In this document: positions 8,135-13,724 of the stretch, in pieces
How the letters are laid out: each line of letters begins with the position of its first letter
Numbering within the stretch: position 1 is the first letter of the stretch
Assembly (NCBI GenBank): GCA_029932795.1
Contig: JAOZPL010000019.1
Coordinates: 1 to 13,724, forward strand
DNA: 13,724 nt
Source of the DNA: Candidatus Zixiibacteriota bacterium
GTDB taxonomy: Bacteria; Zixibacteria; MSB-5A5; GN15; FEB-12
Reading direction: 5' to 3'
Position numbers and translations under genes: made by a program
The notes under the pieces: generated by a model
The model's input: only the letters and a program-made list of their open reading frames with translations
Told to the model about the DNA's origin: nothing
The model's database searches: none

Positions 8135-8378
8135 TTATCTGTACGATAGTGGGTTATGGAGAGTGGTTAAAGAATGGTGGAACGTTAACATAAGATATAT
8201 TATAGGACAATACATTTCTTCAACAGACACCCCTTCAACTACACCATCCACCCTATCTCCCTAACCTCAATTCCCATAAATCAGTTGACATCTTCCCCGG
8301 TTCCCTCCTACATAAGCCAAGTAAATCGATTTCTTTTACGTTTGCTCACGCTCTCAGCATTCACTGGAGGATGTCTCA
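8135..8378. other. Intergenic region between leuS and the mechanosensitive channel gene
   Basis: This 244-bp stretch holds no convincing gene. The left part is G-rich on the plus strand (8149-8181). It is followed by a run without any G from 8227 to 8283, and the two parts are partly complementary (see findings). A sigma70-like promoter lies at 8285-8314. The predicted transcript leader contains a 10-bp palindrome AAATCGATTT (8323-8332). No intrinsic terminator with a GC stem and U-run is evident after leuS. Confidence 0.6.
8285..8314 (+). promoter_or_regulatory. Sigma70-like promoter upstream of the mscS-family gene
   Basis: A perfect -35 hexamer TTGACA (8285-8290) is separated by 18 bp from TACATA (8309-8314), a -10 sequence matching four of six consensus bases. 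Transcription would begin near 8321, leaving a leader of about 58 nt before ATG 8379. It is the best promoter match in the window and lies in the only sizeable gap before this gene. The assignment rests on consensus alone. Confidence 0.5.
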
Positions 8379-9473
8379 ATGGAACACCTTGCAAATGACT
8401 TGCACCCCGCTCTTAGCGCGGGGATCTATTTCCTCGCAGCCGTAATAGTCGGTTTAATACTGCACTTTGTCTTCTGGAGGGTGATCCAAAGTCTGGCTGC
8501 TAGTACGACTACGGTTTTTGACGATTCCCTGATAAGACACTGTCGGCGCCCTACACTTTACATATTTCCAATCCTGCTACTGCATTTCGCCATGCCGTTT
8601 ATCACGGCTGGCCTGCCTATGAGAGCGGTGGATTTCGTCGGCAACGCGATTACAGTGATTTTAATTCTCTTAGTCGCCTGGCTCTTAATCAGGCTGGGCA
8701 GCGTTCTCGAGGACCTGATCATGCAACGCCACCGGGTGGATGTTGCCGACAACCTGCAAGCCAGGCGTATTCAAACACAAGTGCAGATTATCAAGAAAGT
8801 GATCAGTCTGCTTGTAACTGTTCTGGCCCTGGGCGCAATCCTGATGAGTTTTGAGCAGGTTCGCCAGCTTGGAGCCGGGCTTCTGGCGTCAGCAGGATTG
8901 GCCGGCCTGGTGATAGGCCTAGCGGCGCAGAAAGCCCTGGGTAATCTCCTGGCCGGGATTCAGATCGCCATCACCCAGCCGATTCGGCTGGATGACGTCG
9001 TAATTGTTGAGAACGAATGGGGCTGGATCGAGGAAATCACACTTACCTACGTCGTTGTCCGCATCTGGGATCTTCGGCGCCTTATCCTCCCCATCAGCTA
9101 TTTCATCGAGAAGCCTTTCCAGAACTGGACACGGACCTCGGCCGATATTCTGGGCACCATATACTTACATACTGATTATACAGTCCCGGTGGGCGCTATT
9201 CGGGAGGAACTCCGTCGCATTGTAGAGAAGTCCGATAAATGGGATGGCAAAGTTGCCTCGGTAGTTGTCACCGACACTTCGCCTCAGGCTATGGAAGTCC
9301 GGGCATTGATAAGCGCTGCCAGCTCATCGAACGCCTGGGACCTTCGCTGCGAAGTACGTGAAAAGCTGATCGATTTCATACAAAAGAACTACCCGGATTC
9401 TCTTCCGAGAGTGCGGGCAGAATTTCACGAACGAGGCAGCAGCGGAGCGCACCCTTCGATAAGCTCAGGGTGA
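8379..9473 (+). CDS. Small-conductance mechanosensitive channel (MscS) family protein
   Basis: The protein is an inner-membrane channel of the MscS family, which opens under membrane tension to relieve osmotic downshock. In 364 aa I see hydrophobic segments at about 14-35, 59-77, 88-108 and 138-157. These precede the pore helix (about 165-196), rich in Gly and Ala (LGAGLLASAGLAGLVIGLAAQ) as expected of MscS TM3. The beta domain starts at PIRLDDVVIV (201-210), and the conserved WDLRRLILPISYFIEKPFQNW (230-250) follows, then the cytosolic alpha/beta domain to about 350. The start is ATG 8379 with GGAGG (8366-8370) 8 nt upstream. The C-terminal residues HPSISSG (358-364) and the stop are encoded by an intergenic-type repeat, so the original C-terminus may have ended differently. 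The gene appears monocistronic and converges on the minus-strand block. Confidence 0.92.
   Translation: MEHLANDLHPALSAGIYFLAAVIVGLILHFVFWRVIQSLAASTTTVFDDSLIRHCRRPTLYIFPILLLHFAMPFITAGLPMRAVDFVGNAITVILILLVAWLLIRLGSVLEDLIMQRHRVDVADNLQARRIQTQVQIIKKVISLLVTVLALGAILMSFEQVRQLGAGLLASAGLAGLVIGLAAQKALGNLLAGIQIAITQPIRLDDVVIVENEWGWIEEITLTYVVVRIWDLRRLILPISYFIEKPFQNWTRTSADILGTIYLHTDYTVPVGAIREELRRIVEKSDKWDGKVASVVVTDTSPQAMEVRALISAASSSNAWDLRCEVREKLIDFIQKNYPDSLPRVRAEFHERGSSGAHPSISSG
8405..8423 (+). repeat. GC-rich hairpin early in the mscS coding region
   Basis: CCCCGC (8405-8410) and GCGGGG (8418-8423) form a 6-bp all-GC stem with a 7-nt loop, starting 24 nt after the A of the start codon's ATG. It encodes HPALSAG, so protein sequence alone may explain it. 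A stem this close to the initiation region could influence ribosome entry. Confidence 0.5.
9450..9472. repeat. Short inverted repeat of the CCCTTCGAyAAGCTCAGGG type, overlapping the mscS stop
   Basis: Arms CACCCT (9450-9455) and AGGGTG (9467-9472) flank an 11-nt centre reading TCGATAAGCTC. From memory, near-identical elements (centre TCGACAAGCTC) recur between genes in many environmental and draft bacterial genomes, often producing spurious protein ends such as HPSTSSG or PFDKLRVT. Here the element supplies the last seven codons and part of the TGA stop (9471-9473) of the channel gene. Its function is unknown. The identification as a dispersed element is recall plus pattern; only the inverted arms are seen directly in this window. 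Confidence 0.6.
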
Positions 9474-9503
9474 CACGGCAACAGTTCGGTGGTCTGAAGT
9501 TAC

Positions 9504-9567
9504 CGGCAGGCACGGAGACCTGCCGATCGGAGAATGAACGACTCCCTTCACATATATGATCGGCAGG
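9504..9567. repeat. Hairpin CGGCAGG/CCTGCCG with a third, inverted arm
   Basis: CGGCAGG (9504-9510) and CCTGCCG (9519-9525) form a 7-bp GC-rich stem with an 8-nt loop. The right arm extended to CCTGCCGATC (9519-9528) is also complementary over 10 bp to GATCGGCAGG (9558-9567), so the RNA could switch between two pairings. The site lies between two convergent transcription units, where a transcript end is expected, but no U-run follows the stem, so a classic intrinsic terminator is not supported. Confidence 0.55.
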
Positions 9568-9629
9568 GTTCCATCCCGGCCAGTCCTTCTATCAGGAGTA
9601 TACCCAGTTGTGAGCGACGTACCATCCGC

Positions 9630-9881
9630 CTAGTCTATATATCTAACTCTAATGGCCCTTAGTGTGTCAATAAGCCGTTGGTGCAAATGTTGGTATTGAG
9701 GCTGAACAGACCGCGACTCCAGAATCTTGATTGCCTCCAGTCGCTCTGCCTCTAAATGCGAGACCACCGTGTCAAGGTGGTTTGTGAAACAAGCCGGTTC
9801 CAGTGCTCCCAGGAAAACCGCAAAAGATGCACTGTCCTTGACCATCTCAGCATAGAACGTATTCGGGCTCTTGAGAACCAT
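9630..9881 (-). CDS. Small hypothetical protein or gene remnant
   Basis: An 83-aa frame runs from ATG 9881 to TAG 9630-9632. I do not recognise it. Its composition looks protein-like: an apparently helical stretch rich in Leu, Ala, Glu and Val (for example HLDTVVSHLEAERLEAIKIL) with a basic end. No Shine-Dalgarno precedes ATG 9881, and the sensible-looking frame continues upstream of it (WCQLLTTVPELLD, down from 9920) until an in-frame TAA at 9921-9923. Beyond that TAA the same frame is open again to about 9981. This suggests either a longer gene broken by a nonsense mutation or frameshift, or a chance open frame. It lies 3' of the peptidase gene on the same strand, with 131 bp between. Confidence 0.3.
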   Translation of the reverse strand: MVLKSPNTFYAEMVKDSASFAVFLGALEPACFTNHLDTVVSHLEAERLEAIKILESRSVQPQYQHLHQRLIDTLRAIRVRYID

Positions 9882-10012
9882 GTCGAGAAGTTCAGGAACC
9901 GTCGTGAGAAGCTGGCACCATTACGCCTTTGCCATTCCGCCGAAAACAGACGCGTTTGTACTCGTTTCTTTTCTCTCATTCTTTCATTTGAGCAGCAGTT
10001 CTGACGCCAACA

Positions 10013-10912
10013 TCACACCCGCTTGAACCCCCACTCCGCCAGTTTGCGGGCTTCCCGGAAGCGAAGCTTGTCACCGGGGACACCGAGAACCACCAGCGTC
10101 AGCCTCTCCCCTTCCTTGTTCTGGATCAGTGTGGCCAGGCAATAGTCGGCGGCGCGGATATAGCCGGTCTTGCCGGCGGCGACCTTGTAGCGCGAGTGAA
10201 CGAGCAGATTGGTGTTGCTCATTTGAAGGTATTTGTTCTTGTGGTTCTGAATCCGCACGCGGTGTGATTTTTCTGACGTGATCCTGGCTATGAGATCGTA
10301 ATCATGAGCGTAATGGAGGATTTTGGCGACCTCATGCGCAGTTGAGACGTTGCGGTGATCAAGCCCGGTAGGTTCGTAGAAGTAAGTGTTTCTCAGACCC
10401 AGTTTCTTGACTTTCCGGTTCATCTCTTTGACGAACTGCTCGGTCGATCCCGAGGCAGCCCGCGCCAGCGCCCGGGCAGCACGATTGTCAGAGTTCATCA
10501 AGGCGGCATACATGAGGTCCCTTAGAGTCAGTTCGTATCCGACTCTCAGGCGGGAACGCGCGGATCTGCGGGCGTCTTCTTTGCTGATTGTCTGGATAGA
10601 ATCCAGATTTACGCCCTTATCTAGGACTACCATCGCGGTTACCAGCTTGGTTAACGAGGCAATGGGGCGTTTCTTGTCCGGATTGCGCGCAAAAATCACC
10701 TGCCCATTGTCATAATTTACCACCAAAGCCGATTTGAGATTAAGCCTTGGCCCCTTTGTAGCAGCGTGCTCAAAATCGAGATGATAGATTCTCTCATACG
10801 GGGCCATGGGATGACTGTCAACGGTTTCAACAAAGTGGGCCGTGTTCACGGAGAAAAAGACAAAGAGGGCCAGCAGCAAAAGGACTTTTGGTAAAGTTGC
10901 TTGTTGTATCAT
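10013..10912 (-). CDS. D-alanyl-D-alanine carboxypeptidase/endopeptidase, S11 family (PBP7-like)
   Basis: This is a penicillin-binding serine peptidase that trims or cleaves peptidoglycan stem peptides outside the inner membrane. All three active-site motifs are present in 299 aa: SxxK as SLTK at 86-89, SxN as SDN at 141-143, and KTG at 248-250. A hydrophobic segment at about 9-27 after Lys9 is a signal peptide or membrane anchor. The protein ends soon after the catalytic domain, lacking the C-terminal beta domain and amphipathic anchor of DacA/PBP5, which favours the PBP7 (PbpG)-like endopeptidase subgroup. That distinction is an inference. ATG 10912 is preceded by GGGAG about 6 nt upstream and lies 18 bp after the ABC permease stop, so it is probably the third gene of that operon. 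Confidence 0.9.
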   Translation of the reverse strand: MIQQATLPKVLLLLALFVFFSVNTAHFVETVDSHPMAPYERIYHLDFEHAATKGPRLNLKSALVVNYDNGQVIFARNPDKKRPIASLTKLVTAMVVLDKGVNLDSIQTISKEDARRSARSRLRVGYELTLRDLMYAALMNSDNRAARALARAASGSTEQFVKEMNRKVKKLGLRNTYFYEPTGLDHRNVSTAHEVAKILHYAHDYDLIARITSEKSHRVRIQNHKNKYLQMSNTNLLVHSRYKVAAGKTGYIRAADYCLATLIQNKEGERLTLVVLGVPGDKLRFREARKLAEWGFKRV

Positions 10913-10930
10913 CTGTGTCTCCCGCGTCTC

Positions 10931-12247
10931 TCAATACCTGACCCACCTGATAATCTCCGGCAGGTTTGGGCGTTTCCCATACATCAGAATGCCTACCCGG
11001 AAAATCCGCGCCGTTATCCAGACAACCAGCAGAGCAGTAACAACGACCAGCAGAAATGCAAGAGTTGCTTCAGCGAGGATACCGGAGAAAAACGAGTAAC
11101 TGGTGGCGGTCGGAGCCAGGAAAATGACCCGCATCAACATCATGGTCGGCGACAGAAATGGGATATACGACAACACCAGTACCCATGTCGCATAGGGGTC
11201 CTGTACCACTGCTATGCCTATCATTACCGGGATAATGAGCGTGATAGTGATCGGAAAGATAAAATGCTGCGCTTCCTTATCACTATTTACGATAGATCCG
11301 ATGAGGGCAAACAGGGTTGAATACAGCACATACCCGGAAACGAAGAAAAGTATAAAGAACGTGACAATTACGGGGTTAAAGACGATGCGCTCCACCGCCG
11401 GTTCCAGTTCGAGCGTAGTCGATCCACCAGCCAGGAAAATCATTACCCCGATGGCTACCCAGACACCTACTTGAGTGAAAGCCGCCGCCCCCAGCCCGAA
11501 AACCTTGCCGAGCATTAGCTGGAACGGTGTTACCGAGGAGATCAGCACCTCGATAATCCGGCTTCCTTTTTCTTCAATAACGGATCGCATCAACGTAGCA
11601 CCATATGTAATAATCATCATGTACATGATCATAACAAAGATCAGCGCCGCGAAGTATTTCACCATGAACGGGATCGATTCCCCCTTGGTGTCCTTGAGAG
11701 TCAAGTCTATCCGTTCTGTCAATGCGAGTACCGAGTCGACCGGAAGATTGACCTCGCTCATTCTCAGTCTGTACGACGAAAGTATATCCGACAGACGCGA
11801 TTCAAACCGTGCAATTGTTCTAAAATTGTTGGAGTTGGTCACCAGATAAAGGTTGGTATCGGTTATATGCGGAGCAGGTTCGACCACAAGGAAGTACTTG
11901 AGGTCCTTGTCCGTCACAGCCTGCGCCAGCGAGTCATAAACTTGCCGGAACCTCTGTTCGTCATTCGGACTGATGTTGAATATTCCTCTTGTAATGTAGG
12001 CGGGCTCATCAGTTCCCTTGAGTTTGTATTGTGTAAGCGATTGCACGAACTGCTCGCCAATGCCAAGCTCTCCCCGATCAATCACGGCGATGTTCTCGCC
12101 GACACTGACTTCCCGACCAGCCAGCATAGCCGGCAGGATCATAAAACCTGCCATCAACACCGGCGTCAGAAAGATCATAATGACAAACGATTTCTTTTTG
12201 ACGACTTCGGCGTACTCCCGCTTGAGAATAACAAGGAACTTAGACAC
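10931..12247 (-). CDS. ABC-2 type transporter permease (NatB-like)
   Basis: This is the membrane subunit of an ABC exporter. With the GTG start at 12247 it is 438 aa, opening MSKFLVILKREYAEVVKKKSF. The first membrane segment is at about 21-42. A large extracytoplasmic domain follows (about 43-196), then roughly six further hydrophobic segments near 197-219, 253-273, 293-315, 329-348, 354-375 and 395-417. EEKGSRIIEVLISSVTP (225-241), just after the second segment, is the signature cytoplasmic stretch of NatB/ABC-2 permeases. I prefer GTG 12247 because the opening KREY motif fits the family and GGGGAG lies just upstream. Longer starts (ATG 12262, ATG 12337) would add residues read out of frame from natA. 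The gene overlaps natA by 8 nt, so the two are translationally coupled. The substrate is unknown; sodium export is known for Bacillus NatAB but is not shown here. Confidence 0.9.
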   Translation of the reverse strand: MSKFLVILKREYAEVVKKKSFVIMIFLTPVLMAGFMILPAMLAGREVSVGENIAVIDRGELGIGEQFVQSLTQYKLKGTDEPAYITRGIFNISPNDEQRFRQVYDSLAQAVTDKDLKYFLVVEPAPHITDTNLYLVTNSNNFRTIARFESRLSDILSSYRLRMSEVNLPVDSVLALTERIDLTLKDTKGESIPFMVKYFAALIFVMIMYMMIITYGATLMRSVIEEKGSRIIEVLISSVTPFQLMLGKVFGLGAAAFTQVGVWVAIGVMIFLAGGSTTLELEPAVERIVFNPVIVTFFILFFVSGYVLYSTLFALIGSIVNSDKEAQHFIFPITITLIIPVMIGIAVVQDPYATWVLVLSYIPFLSPTMMLMRVIFLAPTATSYSFFSGILAEATLAFLLVVVTALLVVWITARIFRVGILMYGKRPNLPEIIRWVRY

Positions 12248-13172
12248 TGCCCTCTCCCCCATCTGTCCGAAGCTCCGACGGCTCGACCTTCGCCACCTCG
12301 ATGAAAATATCATAGAGTGACGGTTCGACAATCTCAAACCGTCGCACTTTCACTTTGTCAACGATAGCTCTGAGGATTGCCTCCGGTTCGGCACTATCAG
12401 CGAGTCGCACTTCGATGTAGTTGTTGAATTCGGTCATCCCGCCAACTCCCGGAAGGGATCCGATAAAGGCACCGTCACCGTCGATATCAATCTGCAATGA
12501 GTTTTTCCCAAACCTGGCCTTGACGTCCGTCAGTTTACCATCGATGACCTTCTGACCGTGAGAGATCATGCAGAGATGGTCGCACAGTTTTTCAGCTTGC
12601 TCCATCACATGCGTGGAAAAGAGGATTGTTTTACCGGCCCGCTTCTGTTCCAGTAGGATTCCCTTAATCAACTCGATATTCACGGGATCGAGACCGGAGA
12701 AGAGCTCGTCAAGGATAACAATATCCGGCTCGTGTAGGATCGTCGTTATAAACTGGAGTTTCTGCGCCATCCCTTTGGAGAGCTGTTCCACCTTACGCTG
12801 CTTGTATTCCACCAGACCTATGCGTTCCAGCCAGGGATCAATCCGTTCCCTGATTTTGCTGGCGGGGTATTGCTTTAGCTTGGCCAGATAGGTAATTACC
12901 TCCTGAAGGGTCATCTTCTTGTACAGGCCGCGTTCTTCCGGAAGGTACCCAACCCGGTTTCTAAAGGTATCATCCACCTCCCGCCCGTTGAACAGGATGC
13001 GTCCGGAATCGGGAGCGATGATATTCATAATCATCCGGATAGTAGTGGTTTTGCCCGCCCCGTTAGGACCTATAATGCCGCAGATCACCCCCTGGGGAAC
13101 TTCAAGCGATAGATTGTTGACAGCTACCTTGCCGTCATATTCCTTCCGAACATTCTCAAGATGCAGATACAC
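12240..13172 (-). CDS. ABC transporter ATP-binding protein (NatA-like)
   Basis: This is the cytoplasmic ATPase subunit that powers the adjacent NatB-like permease. The 310-aa protein shows Walker A GPNGAGKT at 35-42, the ABC signature as LSKGMAQK at 131-138, Walker B IVILDE at 151-156 with catalytic Glu156, the D-loop SGLDP at 159-163 and the H-loop STHVMEQAE with His188. The Q-loop position reads YLPEERGLY (77-85), with Glu where many ABC proteins have Gln; this is usual for the NatA/YhaQ-like subgroup. A C-terminal extension (about 215-310) with SLYDIFIEV (285-293) is the DUF4162-type domain of these exporters. The start is GTG 13172, since an in-frame stop lies close upstream and no better start exists. 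The only Shine-Dalgarno candidate is GAAGAG at 13181-13186. Confidence 0.92.
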   Translation of the reverse strand: MYLHLENVRKEYDGKVAVNNLSLEVPQGVICGIIGPNGAGKTTTIRMIMNIIAPDSGRILFNGREVDDTFRNRVGYLPEERGLYKKMTLQEVITYLAKLKQYPASKIRERIDPWLERIGLVEYKQRKVEQLSKGMAQKLQFITTILHEPDIVILDELFSGLDPVNIELIKGILLEQKRAGKTILFSTHVMEQAEKLCDHLCMISHGQKVIDGKLTDVKARFGKNSLQIDIDGDGAFIGSLPGVGGMTEFNNYIEVRLADSAEPEAILRAIVDKVKVRRFEIVEPSLYDIFIEVAKVEPSELRTDGGEGSV

Positions 13173-13186
13173 AGATGTAGCTCTTC

Positions 13187-13215
13187 ATTCTATGGGGCTT
13201 AACATTCCGTGTCGT
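13187..13215 (-). promoter_or_regulatory. Weak candidate promoter before natA
   Basis: On the minus strand, ACGACA (13210-13215) and TAGAAT (13187-13192) are separated by exactly 17 bp and match the sigma70 hexamers at four and five of six bases. Transcription would start near 13180, leaving a leader of only about 8 nt, which would remove the Shine-Dalgarno candidate. The match may therefore be chance. An alternative -35, TTGACC (13224-13229), has only a poor -10. Confidence 0.25.
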
Positions 13216-13251
13216 TGATACAAGGTCAACAAAAAACAGAACTCGCTCCGA

Positions 13252-13724
13252 CTATGAATCCAGTAACTTAATAAAGTCAGTAGCGTTACTGACCGCTTGT
13301 CCAAGATGGCAATTGTTAAAAAAAACGTATTGCTTTTTGACCTTGGCCATCAGCTTGCGGATTCTGTCCCGCCAGACTTTCATCTCCTCTCTGGAGTAGT
13401 TGTAGTCATACCGCTCGGCACCACCTTCCCACCACTTTTCGGCATTACGCCCATGCAGGCGGACGTAGGCAATATCAGTGGTGGCAAAAACGTCCGGTTT
13501 TAACAGACCGGGGAGTTCCGGTTCATCGACGCACACATAGCCGATCTGCTCAGCTTTAAGGCGGTCATACATCTGCCGATTCACCCAGCTGTTGTGTCGG
13601 AACTCGACAAATAACGGATGCGGCGCTACCGCATCATGGCAGATGCTGATGTAGTCCAGAGAATCCCGGGAGAACTTGAACGAGTATGGGAACTGTGCCA
13701 GCAGGCCGGACAGTTTACCGGATT
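13252..13724 (-). CDS. DUF72 (YecE-like) protein, 3' part
   Basis: The gene enters from the right edge, and 156 C-terminal codons are present. The visible part begins GKLSGLLAQFPYSFKFS and contains VEFRHNSW, the hallmark DUF72 segment. IGYVCVDEP, the AYVRLHGRNAEKW strand-and-loop (a TIM-barrel-like conserved region), a Tyr-rich linker, and YVFFNNCHLGQAVSNA near the end follow. The reading frame is continuous through the GTG at 13584, which is an internal Val, so the true start lies outside the window. The biochemical function of DUF72 proteins is not established as far as I know. The gene is separated from natA by 79 bp on the same strand, so co-transcription is possible but unproven. Confidence 0.9.
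   Translation of the reverse strand, partial: SGKLSGLLAQFPYSFKFSRDSLDYISICHDAVAPHPLFVEFRHNSWVNRQMYDRLKAEQIGYVCVDEPELPGLLKPDVFATTDIAYVRLHGRNAEKWWEGGAERYDYNYSREEMKVWRDRIRKLMAKVKKQYVFFNNCHLGQAVSNATDFIKLLDS

Larger units (their letters stand above)
9474..10012. other. Gene-poor region between convergent units
   Basis: These 539 bp separate the plus-strand channel gene from the minus-strand peptidase gene. They hold the hairpin/inverted-repeat cluster (9504-9567) and the doubtful small frame (9630-9881, extending to 9920). The overlapping open frame on the plus strand (9756-10004) has Arg- and Cys-rich composition typical of a shadow. Nothing resembling a tRNA or known RNA is visible. Confidence 0.5.

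Noticed and set aside
9756..10004. An 82-codon plus-strand open frame
   Set aside because: It has no ribosome binding site, a Cys/Arg-rich composition, and lies opposite the more protein-like minus-strand frame. The 75-codon minus-strand frame 9752-9979 (Arg/Trp-rich) was also set aside, except as a possible frameshifted start of the remnant.
10901..11320. Plus-strand open frames over natB and dacA (139 and nearby 85-145 codons)
   Set aside because: They are opposite the transmembrane segments of the ABC permease. Polar, Gln/His/Arg-rich translations are typical of antisense frames.
12248..12337. The 30-residue N-terminal extension of the NatB-like permease
   Set aside because: The extra residues (Arg/Ser-rich) are natA coding sequence read in another frame. 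The family-like start begins at GTG 12247.
13218..13251. An intrinsic terminator after the DUF72 gene
   Set aside because: There is a run of six T on the minus strand but no convincing GC-rich stem directly before it.
1..13724. CRISPR array, tRNA/rRNA genes, insertion sequences, phage or defence modules
   Set aside because: I found no regularly spaced direct repeats, no tRNA-like cloverleaf in the gaps, no transposase or integrase, and every long gene has a housekeeping, transport or envelope assignment, apart from the function-unknown DUF72 protein.

Overview
This is a chromosomal housekeeping segment of a bacterium. The G+C content looks moderate, around 50%. TTG and GTG starts are used alongside ATG, genes are tightly packed, and several start codons overlap the preceding stop. 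No single gene fixes the taxonomy. The gene mix (RibF/S15/PNPase block, M16 peptidase, YecE-like DUF72 protein, NatAB-type ABC exporter, signal-peptide-bearing PBP7-type peptidase) would fit an uncultured Gram-negative lineage such as the FCB-related candidate phyla (for example Zixibacteria). That is a guess from style, not proof.

Left block, plus strand (1-5532): a probable TruB C-terminal tail, ribF (bifunctional FAD synthetase/riboflavin kinase), rpsO (ribosomal protein S15), pnp (polynucleotide phosphorylase), an M16 zinc peptidase and a polysaccharide-deacetylase-family protein. Every junction is an overlap or under 20 bp, so this looks like one transcription unit linking flavin cofactor synthesis, ribosome assembly, RNA decay and probably protein and cell-envelope processing. 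Its content parallels the Bacillus rpsO-pnpA-ylxY-mlpA neighbourhood with the last two genes swapped. After a 106-bp gap comes leuS (5639-8134).

Middle (8135-10012): a 244-bp intergenic stretch with a good sigma70-like promoter, an mscS-family channel gene (8379-9473), then a gene-poor stretch before the convergent minus-strand genes. That stretch holds a short inverted repeat that supplies the mscS stop codon, a second repeat cluster, and a small minus-strand reading frame of uncertain status whose frame continues upstream to an in-frame TAA.

Right block, minus strand (13724 down to 10013): a DUF72 (YecE-like) gene entering from outside the window, then an operon-like set natA-natB-dacA. 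NatA and NatB overlap by 8 nt. The D-alanyl-D-alanine peptidase gene follows NatB after 18 bp. NatAB would form an ATP-driven membrane transporter; the peptidase would act on peptidoglycan outside the inner membrane.

I see no tRNA, rRNA, CRISPR, insertion sequence, phage, toxin-antitoxin or defence system. The unusual signals are small: palindromes at gene boundaries, dispersed-repeat-like elements after mscS, and the possible decayed ORF. I do not find convincing evidence for a new multi-gene system.
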